The notes beneath the pieces were generated by a model, which did not search any database, was not told the DNA's origin, and saw only the letters and a program-made list of their open reading frames with translations. Below are positions 1 through 9,329 of a stretch of DNA of 64,000 bases, piece after piece; the first letter of the stretch is position 1, and every line of letters begins with the position of its first letter. The translations under genes were made by a program, and so were the position numbers. This DNA is from Providencia rettgeri (GTDB lineage: Bacteria; Pseudomonadota; Gammaproteobacteria; Enterobacterales; Enterobacteriaceae): assembly GCA_900455085.1 (NCBI GenBank), contig UGTZ01000001.1, positions 2,944,501 to 3,008,500 of the forward strand, written 5' to 3'.

Positions 1-1
1 G

Positions 2-415
2 TGGGGAAATATCTTTAACTGCTTCAGGTAAAGCAATCCATAATTGCACAGCATGTAACTGCCGGCTCTCTCCATAGGTATCTTCAGAGTGACTGATCCC
101 ATGACCTGCTGTCATTAAATTAACCTGTCCTGGCCGAATAACCTGCTCATAACCAAGGCTATCTCGATGCAATACTTCACCTTCAATCATCCAAGTGAAT
201 GTTTGTAAAGCAGTATGAGGGTGAGGTGATACCTTCATTCCCTCTGAGTCGCCTTTAAAAACCGTCGGGCCCGCGTGGTCAAGAAAACACCAAGCTCCTA
301 TTAGCCTACGCTCCCTTGTTGGCAAAACTCGTGCAACAGAAAGCCCACCAACATCCTTCGAACGTGCGGTAATCAACTGTAAATCAGGTATTTTATCATT
401 AAATTGAATACTCAT
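2..415 (-). CDS. Pirin family protein (3' part outside window)
   Basis: The first 138 codons of a pirin-like bicupin, read leftward and running off the window. The translation begins MSIQFNDKIPDL. It contains the pirin core: a GAWCFLDHAGP stretch, the metal-ligand region SPHPHTALQTFTWMIEGE, and MTAGHGISHSE. The two His of PHPH and the later H/E match the family's Fe-binding cupin residues. Pirins are non-haem iron bicupins; some have quercetinase activity and others act as redox-sensitive regulators, so the role here cannot be assigned. It follows the small acetyltransferase gene by about 27 bases on the same strand, so the two are probably one operon behind the palindrome at 733-760. The C-terminal cupin is not visible. 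Confidence 0.9.
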   Translation of the reverse strand, partial: MSIQFNDKIPDLQLITARSKDVGGLSVARVLPTRERRLIGAWCFLDHAGPTVFKGDSEGMKVSPHPHTALQTFTWMIEGEVLHRDSLGYEQVIRPGQVNLMTAGHGISHSEDTYGESRQLHAVQLWIALPEAVKDISP

Positions 416-442
416 ACTTACCTCATCAGTAATTAGCAAATG

Positions 443-719
443 TTATTGGCGGATATCACTGTATTCAGGTGTTCTATCGAATATTGCTTTTGCAAAAGGG
501 CATAATGGAATAATTTTTCGTCCTTCATTTCTCATTCGCTCAACAACCTTAGCAACTAATAACTTTGCAATGCCCTGTCCTTTTAAGCTTTCATCAACCA
601 CGGTGTGGTCAATAATTACCAGTTTCATCGCCAGTATAAACAAAGGTTATCTCGGCAAGACGAGTTTGCTTGTCATCGGATAAAATAAAAAAGCTATTGT
701 GGTCAGATTGGATATTCAT
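443..719 (-). pseudogene. YjdJ-like GNAT N-acetyltransferase, frameshifted
   Basis: A small GNAT protein of about 92 residues split by a one-base shift. Reading from ATG at 719 gives MNIQSDHNSFFILSDD, then AEITFVYTGDE. The rest continues in another frame as LVIIDHTVVDESLKGQGIAKLL, then PLCPFAK and PEYSDIRQ at the end. Removing one A from the AAA at 623-625 (complement strand) restores a single protein. GQGIAKLL is the acetyl-CoA P-loop of the family, and the length matches the minimal GNAT of this type. It is the first gene of an operon with pirin. It is either a recent pseudogene or a base-calling error in a short homopolymer. Confidence 0.8.
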
Positions 720-732
720 CATAAATAACACC

Positions 733-760
733 CTCTAAGTTAAATCAATTTAACTTAGAG
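733..760. promoter_or_regulatory. Perfect 13-bp inverted repeat, probable operator
   Basis: CTCTAAGTTAAAT and its exact reverse complement are separated by two bases and end 13 bases before the acetyltransferase start codon. There is no T-tract, so a terminator is unlikely. Its placement at the operon promoter suggests a dimeric repressor site. The regulator is not identifiable from this window. Confidence 0.6.
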
Positions 761-926
761 TATGTGACGTATACTAAAAAGACAATATTCTACAATTGTC
801 GATGTGATCCAAATATTTTGAAGTTAGCAAGATAGCAACACGAGAAAAGATGCCGAGACAGCGCTTAACTAGAGATTAAATTTAGTTTAACGCTGTTTTT
901 CAATTGGTTAATTAATGCGACATACA

Positions 927-1610
927 TTAATTGTCAGAAAAATTGCTTATCACTGTATAGGTTAATGAATTTTCTGAGCTATCAATAACTTTTAATTTTA
1001 CATTTCGATAAGAAATAATGTCGCTGTTTTTAAGATTATACTGAATCGTATCGCCAAATCCTTGGTTCTCAATATTCGAACCTATTTTCTGATAACTAAT
1101 ATCGACAACCTGGTCATTTATCCCATTGAAAATTAAGGCTTGTTCAAATGAATTACCATCAGAATTATTTAATTTTACCTGTTCGATTTGTGCTTTATCG
1201 CTACAAACAGCAACATTGACATCCGTTACGATACAAATTTCATTAGGACTAGACCCTTTTTTAATTAAAAGTGAATTCCAAGGTTGCCCTAAAACCTCAA
1301 CAACGACCGAACCAGAGTCAATTATTTGGTCTGGCATATAAAAATCGCCTTTATCACTTGAGCCCACCTTTTTGAATACACCCGGAATAATTTTGTATGC
1401 CAAATCTATCTGCACAGGGTTTAATACTTTAATTCCGTCTATTTCACTAATATTGCCTTCTCTTACTAAGGGTTGCCCTACTGTAATATGGTTGACCTGA
1501 CCTATTTTAGGCTCACTGATTTTTTGTGAGTCAGGAACATAATTATACTCAGTCACCGCACATCCTGATAAAGAAGCAATACAAAAAATTGGAACTAATA
1601 ATTTATTCAT
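927..1610 (-). CDS. Putative lipoprotein, unknown function
   Basis: A 227-residue protein if started at the second Met (MNKLLVPIFCIASLSGC). That start gives a clean lipoprotein signal with lipobox LSGC, so a diacylated Cys at about residue 17. The open frame extends five codons upstream to 1625, but neither start has a strong Shine-Dalgarno. The mature part is rich in beta-strand-like stretches (VVVEVLGQPWNSLLIKKG, SYRNVKLKVIDSSENSLTYTV) and has two Cys near the middle. I do not recognise the family. It stands alone between noncoding stretches, on the chromosomal side of the island. Confidence 0.75.
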   Translation of the reverse strand: MNKLLVPIFCIASLSGCAVTEYNYVPDSQKISEPKIGQVNHITVGQPLVREGNISEIDGIKVLNPVQIDLAYKIIPGVFKKVGSSDKGDFYMPDQIIDSGSVVVEVLGQPWNSLLIKKGSSPNEICIVTDVNVAVCSDKAQIEQVKLNNSDGNSFEQALIFNGINDQVVDISYQKIGSNIENQGFGDTIQYNLKNSDIISYRNVKLKVIDSSENSLTYTVISNFSDN

Positions 1611-1625
1611 CTTGATAAAATCCAT

Positions 1626-1986
1626 GGCATTAAGATATTAAATATTATATTTATAAAACAATTTCAACAAGTTACTATCTTTCTATCCACTGAAATTTTT
1701 TGATGAAACTAACCTTGATGATTTACTTATAATCCATGGTATTAATCATTATTTAGTTATGTGGGATGGTAACTCAAAACTGCATGCTATTTACTCTCAT
1801 GTCTGATTAAGCCAAAAAATACAAATAAAAACGCCATTAGATCAACAAAAAACACCTTATATTATTAACATTTCGTTAACGTATATTCTGCCTAGCAACC
1901 ATCATATAAGCATTAGTACAACTGGCTTTATTATCATGATTTTTTTCATCTGGTGATCCCTTTAGTTGATAAAGCCAATTATACAT
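1626..1986. other. Noncoding stretch
   Basis: AT-rich spacer upstream of the lipoprotein gene, with no coding frame or repeat that I can support. A TTGATA...TATACAT pair just before the terminator at 1987 could be a rightward promoter, but the spacing is poor. Confidence 0.4.
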
Positions 1987-2018
1987 AACCGCCTCAGCTT
2001 ATGCTTTGGCGGTTTTTT
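1987..2018 (+). terminator. Rho-independent terminator (rightward)
   Basis: AACCGCC pairs with GGCGGTT across a 14-base loop, followed by TTTTCG. The U-tract is on the + strand although both neighbouring genes run leftward, so it may end a short unrecognised rightward transcript. Confidence 0.6.
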
Positions 2019-2023
2019 CGTAC

Positions 2024-2807
2024 TTATATTTTTTGATTAAATTTATTGTTATTTGCGTAAGGCATTTTATTATCTAGTAATTTAAAGCTAAAGCTCTCTC
2101 TATCTATATATCCAACAACATTGTTTGAGTCATATAGCTGAATGAAGAAATCAGCTAGTTCCTCGCTAGAATGATATGTACCAAAAACTTTATCGTAATC
2201 ATAATATTCTACTCCGTTAGCAATTCGACCAAAATCTGTTTTGGTCGCTGCTGGAGCCAGTAATTTTACTTTAATCTTAGCATCCAAGTTCAATAATTCA
2301 TGAGCTAATCCCTCAGTAAAAGAGCTAACAAAGAATTTCGAAGCACAATAGGTAACGGCTGTAGGTACGATAGTATATCCTCCTGCAGAACTTACATTGA
2401 TCAACTGTGAATCATCAATATTCTGATTATCACGCACGAACATTAACGATAGAACTGCGAGTGTATTGATATTCAAATTTAATAAAGTTTGTGCATCTTT
2501 TATTGACTGAGAGAATGCTTCCCCCATAATATCCAACACCGGCGTTATTTACCCATACCCGAATATCAAAAGCTTTCAGTTCCTCATAAAGTGAAATAGC
2601 ATCATCTGTAATAGATAAATCACATGATTTTGTTACGACCTCAATGTATTGATTAATTTTACGCAATTCGATTTTTAATTCATTCAACAAGGAATCTCGC
2701 CTTGCTACAGCAATAATATTAAATCCGCGCTCAGCTAATTTTATTGAAATTGCACGACCAATACCTGAACTCGCACCTGTAATAACCGCATAATGTTTAT
2801 TTCTCAT
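2024..2807 (-). pseudogene. Short-chain dehydrogenase/reductase, frameshifted
   Basis: A classical SDR of about 260 residues in two frames. The N-terminal half has the Rossmann motif TGASSGIG and the NNAGVG motif; the C-terminal half has the active-site segment SSAGGY...YCASKF (YxxxK). The frames join at the run of five C on the + strand (2521-2525). One base fewer gives NNAGVGYYGEAFSQSIKDA, which reads smoothly into the second half. Substrate is unknown. The gene is divergent from a MerR regulator, with a MerR-style promoter between them, so it is probably that regulator's target. Broken or mis-sequenced. Confidence 0.85.
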
Positions 2808-2836
2808 GACATACCCTCTTTGACAAAAGTTTCAAA

Positions 2837-2867
2837 AGGGTAAAGGATAGAGTTAACTCTAGGTCAA
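2837..2867 (-). promoter_or_regulatory. MerR-type promoter of the dehydrogenase gene
   Basis: Read leftward, a -35 TTGACC and a -10-like TACCCT are separated by 19 bp. The spacer contains the 14-bp perfect palindrome TAGAGTTAACTCTA (2848-2861). A 19-bp spacer with a dyad inside is the hallmark of promoters untwisted by MerR-family activators, and the merR-like gene starts 18 bases away in the other direction. Confidence 0.7.
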
Positions 2868-2885
2868 GAAACTTCTAGGTAATAC

Positions 2886-3254
2886 ATGAATTATTCAATC
2901 AGTCAGTTTGCACAACTAACCGGATTCACCATATACACCCTTAGATACTATGAAAAAGAAGGAATATTGAAATCATCCAGACAAGCAAACAATCATAGGT
3001 ACTATTCTGAAGATGATATTGAATGGGTTAAGTTTATCACTCGTTTAAAAGAAACCGGCATGCCTTTAAAAAAGATTAAAGAATACGCGGCACTAAGAAA
3101 TATAGGAACATCAACTTCATTTGAGAGAATGAATTTGCTTACTGAACACTACGCTAATCTTGAAAAGCAAATTTTATCTCTAAATGAACACTTAAGTAAC
3201 TTAAAGCTTAAAATTCAGCATTATCAAGAACAATTAAAAATGAATACCAATTAA
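2886..3254 (+). CDS. MerR family transcriptional regulator
   Basis: A 122-residue protein. The N-terminal winged helix begins MNYSISQFAQLTGFTIYTLRYYEKEGIL, containing the MerR signature TLRYYEKEG, followed by RYYSEDDIEWVKFITRLKETGMPL. The C-terminal third is a coiled-coil dimerisation helix (ANLEKQILSLNEHLSNLKLK). There are no Cys clusters in the effector part, so it is not a metal sensor of the MerR/CueR kind. It resembles MerR regulators paired with oxidoreductases. It is transcribed divergently from the short-chain dehydrogenase and probably controls both genes through the dyad at 2848-2861. Confidence 0.92.
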   Translation: MNYSISQFAQLTGFTIYTLRYYEKEGILKSSRQANNHRYYSEDDIEWVKFITRLKETGMPLKKIKEYAALRNIGTSTSFERMNLLTEHYANLEKQILSLNEHLSNLKLKIQHYQEQLKMNTN

Positions 3255-3272
3255 CTTACACGGCTAATTCAC

Positions 3273-3305
3273 AAGCACCATATCTTATGGTGAATTATGG
3301 TGCTT
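3273..3305. terminator. Hairpin after the MerR gene
   Basis: AAGCACCATA pairs with TATGGTGCTT over a 13-base loop shortly after the MerR stop. There is no good U-run, so termination is uncertain. Confidence 0.4.
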
Positions 3306-3319
3306 AATAAATTCCCCTG

Positions 3320-3448
3320 CTATTTTTTAGCCCATTCCACCAGCTTTTGTTCTTTGGGTTGTTGGTTTGGGTCAATTCCCTCCACCAGTAATCTCTTTGC
3401 ATCATCACGCTTTCTTCTGGCATCAGCTAGTATAATGATTAGCTTCAT
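3320..3448 (-). pseudogene. Integrase N-terminal fragment (DUF4102 type)
   Basis: A leftward frame of 42 codons ending in TAG. It contains LADARRKRDDAKRLLVEGIDP, the hallmark end of the arm-binding domain of P4/CP4-type tyrosine recombinases. Nothing of the catalytic domain follows. The intact integrase at 3777 has the equivalent segment but points the other way, so this is a relic of a second, older element at the same junction. Confidence 0.7.
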
Positions 3449-3776
3449 TTGGGGGCACTCAAATTATGGAGTATAAATGTACCACCTAAAGGGGGTAGTT
3501 TTCAATAGACGTTAGTAGACGTTGGAATAATGGGATTTAGTTGGAATGCTTGATTTACTTGGGATTGGAAGACTTTGGAAGACGTTACTAGAAGTGAAGA
3601 TGGCGGAGGAGGAGTCCGCTAAACATAAATCCAATCCGAACCAAGATTGTTCAATTAGTAATTTAATATCAATAGATTATTTAAATCCAAGTCCAAATCT
3701 GTATAATGAACTCCATAAAAAGCCTAACAATAATGGCATACCAGATGGCATACCCAACCTTTAGGATAAATTCACC
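3449..3776. other. Left island junction
   Basis: No gene. It holds short repeats such as TAGACGTTAGTAGACGTTGGAA (3507-3528 region, described by the repeated TAGACGTT) and a CGGAGGAG word at about 3604 also found at about 63163. These are candidate attachment-site pieces, but the core crossover cannot be fixed from one sequence. Confidence 0.4.
3733..3754 (+). repeat. Integrase arm-type direct repeat (left)
   Basis: Two copies of ATGGCATACC separated by AG, directly upstream of the integrase gene. A copy differing at two positions lies at 63086-63107. Paired arm-site repeats near both ends are typical of integrase-driven islands. Confidence 0.6.
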
Positions 3777-4970
3777 ATGGCTTTATTAACCAATACCAAA
3801 GCTAAGAATATACAACCTGGAGATAAACCATTACCTCATGGCGGCATCACGGGCCTTACTCTACATCCATCATCAGCAAAAGGAAGAGGAAAGTGGGTAC
3901 TTCGCTATATGAGCCCAGTAACACAAAAACGCCGAAATGCGGGTTTAGGTAGTTACCCTGAAATCACAATTTCAGAAGCGTCAAATATTGCTTCTGTAAT
4001 GAGAGAGCAAATAATCAAAGGTATTGATCCCCTTGAGTTCAAAAAATCAATTTCCGAGAAGCCTTTAATCCCTTCTTTTGAATATGCCGCTCGTAAACTT
4101 CATACTGAATTACTTCCTGGCTGGAAAAATGAAAAGCATGGTAAACAATGGATCACTACACTAGAGCAATATGTGTTTCCATTAATCGGTTCAATGACAT
4201 TAGATGCCATTACCCCCGCGGATATTGCAAACACATTACGCCCTATTTGGTTAACACGCTCCGAAACCGCCTCTCGCGTCAAACAACGTATCCATGCGGT
4301 TATGCAATGGTCATGGGCACATAGTTATTGTTCTGCTAACCCTGTCGATGTGGTCGCCCATTTATTACCACAACAAATCAGCGTTAATGTCCGTACAGAG
4401 CATCAACCTGCAATGCCATGGAAATCGCTACCTCTTTATATTGCAACCTATGTATCCACTGATGAACGATACAATGTCACTCGAGCCTTACTCTTATTTG
4501 TCATAATCACGGCCTCACGTTCTGGAGAAGCTAGAGCCATGCGATGGGGAGAAGTTAATTTTCAACAACGTATTTGGACTGTTCCAGCCGAAAAAATGAA
4601 AGCCGGTATACAACATCGAGTTCCCTTATCGGATCAAGCTATATCGCTACTCCATAGTTTAAAAGGGCTACATGATGAATTGGTTTTTCCTTCCCCTAGA
4701 AAACAAATTGTCCTTTCCGACATGGTGCTCACTGCATTCTTAAGGCGTACTAAAGCACCGAGCGATCATCCTCATCGTGTTGCTACCGCTCACGGCTTTC
4801 GTTCTACGTTTCGTGATTGGTGTTCTGAGCACGGTTACTCTCGAGACTTAGCAGAACGCGCTCTTGCTCATACCGTTAAAAATAAAGTGGAAGCCGCTTA
4901 CCATCGAACAGACTTGTTAGAACAGCGACGTCCCATGATGCAAGCGTGGGCAGATTATCTCTTGCCTTAA
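3777..4970 (+). CDS. Tyrosine-type site-specific integrase
   Basis: A 397-residue recombinase of the P4/CP4 island class that inserts and excises the element by strand exchange at attachment sites. The arm-type DNA-binding domain covers about residues 1-90 (GLGSYPEITISEA is typical). The core-binding SAM-like domain covers about 100-200, and the catalytic domain 215-397. The catalytic residues are visible: R248 in TASRSGEAR, Lys near 273-275, H339 and R342 in AHGFR, H365 in LAHT, and nucleophile Y375 in AAYH. The gene looks complete, with a strong terminator right after it. It lies beside arm-type repeats at the left junction, as expected for the island's own integrase. Confidence 0.95.
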   Translation: MALLTNTKAKNIQPGDKPLPHGGITGLTLHPSSAKGRGKWVLRYMSPVTQKRRNAGLGSYPEITISEASNIASVMREQIIKGIDPLEFKKSISEKPLIPSFEYAARKLHTELLPGWKNEKHGKQWITTLEQYVFPLIGSMTLDAITPADIANTLRPIWLTRSETASRVKQRIHAVMQWSWAHSYCSANPVDVVAHLLPQQISVNVRTEHQPAMPWKSLPLYIATYVSTDERYNVTRALLLFVIITASRSGEARAMRWGEVNFQQRIWTVPAEKMKAGIQHRVPLSDQAISLLHSLKGLHDELVFPSPRKQIVLSDMVLTAFLRRTKAPSDHPHRVATAHGFRSTFRDWCSEHGYSRDLAERALAHTVKNKVEAAYHRTDLLEQRRPMMQAWADYLLP

Positions 4971-4974
4971 ATCG

Positions 4975-5001
4975 GAGAACTCGTCGAGATGACGAGTTCT
5001 C
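4975..5001 (+). terminator. Terminator of the integrase gene
   Basis: An 11-bp perfect stem (GAGAACTCGTC and complement) with a 5-base loop, then TTTATTCTCTTTT. It begins four bases after the stop codon. Confidence 0.85.
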
Positions 5002-5899
5002 TTTATTCTCTTTTAACCAACAGTGAATAAGAGGCGGTTTCGTTAGTCACCGAGCCAGATTATAGCGAGCCAAAAGTGGTAGCCCCTTTAATAAGCACCG
5101 ATAAATTACTTTATAACTGGAAAGGAAAATAAAGAACTTAGGATAGAGAAAGTGATCCAAAAAAAGCCAGCACTTTCCTACTAAAGAAAATCAAAAAGCT
5201 TTTTAAAACGATGAAGCAATTATTTTCACAGTTTCCCGTGCTGAAGCTCTGCAAGTTAATGAAATCAAAATGAGGAAACGTTAAATTACCAGCTGAATCC
5301 TTAAAGGAGGCAAAATTAAACTACCATTGACAACCTCTTCAATAACATCACTTTTTAACACTCCAAACCAGATTATCAATATTTAATTTTAATATAAATA
5401 TGATTACCATGTTAAATATCGTTTACCTTTCATTGATATTTTGTTCTTTATAGTAATTTTTAGTTCATTGTCATTCCTAGTCGTCGCCCCAAATAGCATG
5501 TAAGATTTCGCCCAGTTCAACTCCCGTCTGGGCATTTTTTTATCTCATATATTGACTTAATGCAGTTAATAACTGCTAAAACCATATCCACACCATTATT
5601 TGAAATATTTCATTTCTTTTTATTACACATTGAAACTTATAAATCTATTATTCTGGATAGGTCGGTAATGACGGAAGTAAGAAGAATGATAATGAAAGTT
5701 CTATATTACTACTCGCTAGCCCACTCTCCCTATCGATATATGGGCTATTTTTTTACCCTTCTTACTTCAATTTTTCGTATTGCTTACTTAGCAACCGAAA
5801 AACGTTATCAAATTTGGCACAAATATAATGCCTCCAACTAATGAGAATAAAATCAGCATAATAACTCGAAATAATTAATATTGTTGTTACTGGCAGTGT
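5002..5899. other. No recognisable gene
   Basis: About 900 AT-rich bases. A 93-codon open frame at 5560-5841 has no Shine-Dalgarno and a composition like its surroundings, so I do not call it a gene. The only clear element is the terminator at 5510. Confidence 0.5.
5510..5541 (+). terminator. Rho-independent terminator
   Basis: GCCCAG/CTGGGC stem over a 12-base loop followed by ATTTTTTT. No gene precedes it, so it may end a small RNA transcribed from about 5440. Confidence 0.65.
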
Positions 5900-6432
5900 A
5901 AAAATGCTCCCCAGTACAGATGCTTTTCGCTTTTCCTTTTGTCGATAACGTCCTCACCTGATATTACATATGGTTGAGTGTGTAGCAGAGAATCTAAGAT
6001 TGCGTTGTCAATAAATAAACACCGAACATTTAGCGCGAATCTGTGCCTCTTTTGCTTGAAAATAAGACTAAGGCTCCCTTTTTCATACGTCGGTTCAATA
6101 ATCGGAAGAATAAGCTGGCTTACTCCCGAGTCATTAAAAGATCGCCTATTTCGTTTAAGATCAATACATGGGCATAACTTAGCTATTGCAACTGCCTTAT
6201 AATCGATTTTTCTGCTTCGTTTTCATCTGTGTCCCGCCAGCTTATCTAATGGCATAAAAATGACTCTATACCCAGTATCAGTGACTTTCACTATAAGAAC
6301 AACAGCAAGATGGGTTTTCCCTACACCAGATGACCTTAGTACGATCACATTCTTACAGCGTTCTACGAACGCTAGCTCTCTAGCGACATTATGCTCCCCC
6401 TCTCGCCGGAAGCTGAAGTCGAAGGACTCCAA
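5900..6432 (-). mobile_element. IS21-family istB remnant
   Basis: The leftward translation gives FDFSF, RELAFVERCKNVIVL, then GVGKTHLAVVLIVKVTDTGYRV. This is the Walker A region of IstB, the ATPase helper of IS21 transposases, although the usual GPPGVGKTH has become SSGVGKTH. Downstream, broken frames still show RYEKG-like and LLHTQPYVISGEDVIDKRK pieces of the C-terminus. There are several stops and shifts and no istA, so it is inactive. Confidence 0.75.
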
Positions 6433-6743
6433 CGTTTTATTCAGGGTAAATAAGCCAGTTTCAACGCGAGATATTTATATTTTACCTATGTGATTATCTC
6501 AAAACAAAACAATCCAATGTATTATCGTATTCAAATAACAGCTTAGCGGACCGGATGATCGACATAGTCCAGTATAAAATGCTGAAAGCGGGCTAAAAAT
6601 AGAAAAATCAAGCAGTGTGTTTAATTTTTATTGTTCTCACGTTTGGTAAGCTATCTCAATTTGAGTGGTTTTATCATCAACCAGATTGACTTCGCTGTGC
6701 TCAAAACCCAGCTTGCGAGTTTAATTTATACAAGGAAAGTATT

Positions 6744-6845
6744 ATGCATCTTTGGAGTATTTTAGGGTTAGGGCTGTTAATTATCGTAATGATTACCTTG
6801 GTAAACTACGTGTTTCTTCGTTCGTTTGTAGGGCCGCTTTACTGA
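6744..6845 (+). CDS. Small hydrophobic peptide (33 aa), tentative
   Basis: ATG preceded by AAGGAAAG at good distance. The product is a single hydrophobic helix (LGLGLLIIVMITLVNYVFL) with a short positive and aromatic tail. It is not recognised. It could be a small membrane peptide, for instance of type I toxin style, or the leftover start of a larger membrane gene. The surroundings are decayed sequence. Confidence 0.35.
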   Translation: MHLWSILGLGLLIIVMITLVNYVFLRSFVGPLY

Positions 6846-7081
6846 GTGTTGTTCAGACAAAGAGAGATTGTTCTCCGCACAGCCCGAGGTATGGTAGCGC
6901 GGTTGCAGAAAAGGGGCCCTCTCAAACATGTGAGGTTTCCCCCTTTATTCACTGACTCACAGCGAGCTCGTTTCCCGTCCATTATGTGCGTTGATTGCGA
7001 ATTTGCCTCTTTATCTTCGACTTTACTTCCCCTGTAGAACCGAGTCTAACGGATGAGGAGACACCATGTTTTCATGGTTGA
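6846..7081. other. No supported gene
   Basis: Short overlapping frames only. A GGGGCCCTC...GAGG...CCCC hairpin-like stretch lies near 6913-6945. Nothing assignable. Confidence 0.4.
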
Positions 7082-7345
7082 CTACAGACGTATCGTGATG
7101 GTTCTTTTCGGCTTGTAACTCACCCAAAAATCGTGAACGTCAAAGGTTAAAGCATGGCAGTAATTAATGAGGGTATCTAAATCAATTTTATTGATACCGT
7201 GCTCATACCGAAATAATTGCAGATCACGTTTGTTTATTTTTTGGCGGATATCATGCCGTTTATAGCCTTAAGAGGCGCGTTCAGCTTTCAGTTTAGCGCC
7301 TACTAAAGCAGATAAGGTGGATGCATAATGATACTCTCCTTTCGT
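7082..7345 (-). pseudogene. MrpJ-like HTH regulator, decayed
   Basis: Read leftward it gives LVGAKLKAERAS, stop, GYKRHDIRQKINKRDLQLF, RYEHGINKIDLDTLINYCHAL. This matches the helix-turn-helix of MrpJ-type fimbria/motility regulators of Proteus and Providencia. An in-frame TAA at 7268-7270 and a missing start show it is dead. Two intact relatives lie at 36249 and 52266. Confidence 0.6.
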
Positions 7346-8169
7346 GAAGGACGGTTTATCATACAAAATTAACGAGTCGAATAAAGTGAAAATTGCCGAT
7401 GGTTTAGGCATGATGTTGTTTTGTGAAAAAAAACCATGAAAAACCTGATGGAGAAAACTGATTTGACGATATTTTATCGCTATCTCGAGTTGGCAAATAC
7501 GGTGATTACTCTATTCGATTAGAGTGGTATTTCTGCTTTTATGGTAAAAAGGTTTTGCTACCCAGTCTCTAGGCCTGGTTAATTGATAGTTAACTAGACC
7601 AAGACAGTGTCATTCAAGTATTCTCGGATATTTTTCCACGTATTGAGCAAAACGTCAGAAAATTGGACCATATCGAGTAGCATTAACAAAACCAGCGTAA
7701 AAATAACAAGTTTGATGATGAAGGGCATACGCCCAAAGATGACCATTTTCATGAAAGCTTCTCACATCGAGTATTGATTTTTTCATTATAATACATTGAT
7801 AAATAATATGAAATTTCACCAATTACTATCACAATAGAAATAATCACAGACATGAAGAGTTATCACAAAATGCGAAAATCGATAGTGAATATGAATCATA
7901 AGATCATGAGGTCGTCTGACTCTGAAGGCAAAATCTATGGTTATCCTCTTTTTTACAGCACTATTTTTGTTATATGAGAGAGGACTTAAATCTACTTGGC
8001 ACCTATATAGAAAAGAGACCTAGGCTTCAATGAGTCATGTTTTGTCTTAGATTTATCATCAAGCTGCTAAGCTATTTGTCATCAATAATCACTCTTTGCA
8101 AAACCAGATAAAAACTATTACTGTCAGTATTCATGCAGTAAAATTTGTTAGCGTCAGTGCCAGACTAGG
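7346..8169. other. No recognisable gene
   Basis: About 820 AT-rich bases with short broken frames. Some pieces could be relics of transposases, but I cannot assign them. Confidence 0.4.
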
Positions 8170-8425
8170 CCCATAGCTCGTGTTTTTCTTATACGACTCC
8201 AGCCATTCGGTTTTGTTGCCTTTATCCATACAGAGGCGGAGGTTTTTGATTGTTTTCCTGTCTAGTTTACCTGCAACCAGTTTATGTCGTGAGTATTCGC
8301 TCCAACCACCACGACAGAGAGCAGAAGTCCGCTCACATCGGTTATCAGGCTGCGTTTTACATCCTGTTTTCCCCGGTCTGTTGGATTACGACCTGTTTAT
8401 TGTGTCAGCCATAATTACTCTAAGT
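8170..8425 (-). mobile_element. IS5-family transposase fragment
   Basis: Across frames the complement reads GKQDVKRSLITDVSGLLLSVVV, ANTHDIKLVAGKLD and LRLCMDKGNKTEWLE, matching the DDE domain of the same IS5-type transposase seen at 18.3-19.1 kb. It is only the middle of the gene and is frameshifted. Confidence 0.65.
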
Positions 8426-8575
8426 AAGTTACCCTAATTCATTATATTATATGATAATTCCTCTTAGATTCGGTTCTTAGCCGGTTCACTCAAGAATATT
8501 GATATGATTTACGCTTCATTGATTTTTTTGCACATATAATTTCTCTGCTTTTATCTATTATCTTGAGAGGAATTT

Positions 8576-9277
8576 ATGTTTTCTGAATGGCTTAATACAT
8601 TATCAATTATATGGATTTCACTAGCATTTCTTTCAGCATTGATAATATATATTGATATTAAACTGTATAGACCACAGGCAATGAGTATCATGGCATATGC
8701 TTGGCCTATTAATGCATTATATTTTAGCATAATAGCCCTTGTTTTTTATTTTTGGTTTGGCCGTGCAAACAAAAAAATAATATTAAATGGGACGAGCCAC
8801 TCTCATCACAACATGCACCACTCTATGCCCACTGTTATTACATGGAAAAATATTTTTAAAACAAGTACTCATTGTGGTGCTGGATGTACTTTGGCCGACA
8901 TCATCGGCGAAGTTATTGTTCTGTTTATTCCTGTAATCATATTTGGAAGTTTTATCTATGGAAGCTGGCTTTTAGATTTTGTTTTGGCCCTGATCATTGG
9001 TATTTATTTTCAATACTTACCAGGCCGTGAAATGGGATTCGGAAAAATAGAAGCTTTAAAAAAAGCCATTCAAGCAGATTTGCTATCCGTTATTGCATGG
9101 CAAGTAGGAATGTACATTTGGATGGGATTAGTTTTCTTTGTCTTTTTTACACCTGAAATAAGCAGAATGACTGCAGTATATTGGTTTATGATGCAAATAG
9201 CCATGATATGTGGATTCATGACTGCATACCCTATGAATTGGTATTTAGCTAAAAAAGGTATTAAACATGTAATGTAA
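8576..9277 (+). CDS. DUF4396 membrane protein
   Basis: A 233-residue polytopic membrane protein with about six hydrophobic segments and a GAGAGG Shine-Dalgarno seven bases upstream. Residues 70-85 form a His/Met-rich loop (SHSHHNMHHSMP), followed by THCGAGCTLADIIGE, the conserved core of DUF4396. His/Met/Cys clustering suggests metal or copper handling, an inference from composition only. The gene is intact among decayed insertion sequences, is not in an operon, and has AT-rich codon use like the island. Function in the family is not established. Confidence 0.85.
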   Translation: MFSEWLNTLSIIWISLAFLSALIIYIDIKLYRPQAMSIMAYAWPINALYFSIIALVFYFWFGRANKKIILNGTSHSHHNMHHSMPTVITWKNIFKTSTHCGAGCTLADIIGEVIVLFIPVIIFGSFIYGSWLLDFVLALIIGIYFQYLPGREMGFGKIEALKKAIQADLLSVIAWQVGMYIWMGLVFFVFFTPEISRMTAVYWFMMQIAMICGFMTAYPMNWYLAKKGIKHVM

Positions 9278-9329
9278 CCTGATATCAATTTAAGCCATTA
9301 CTTGAATTTCTGTTTTTTTAGCATTTGAG

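Noticed and set aside
5560..5841. 93-codon open frame
   Set aside because: No ribosome site, composition as its AT-rich surroundings, no recognisable feature.
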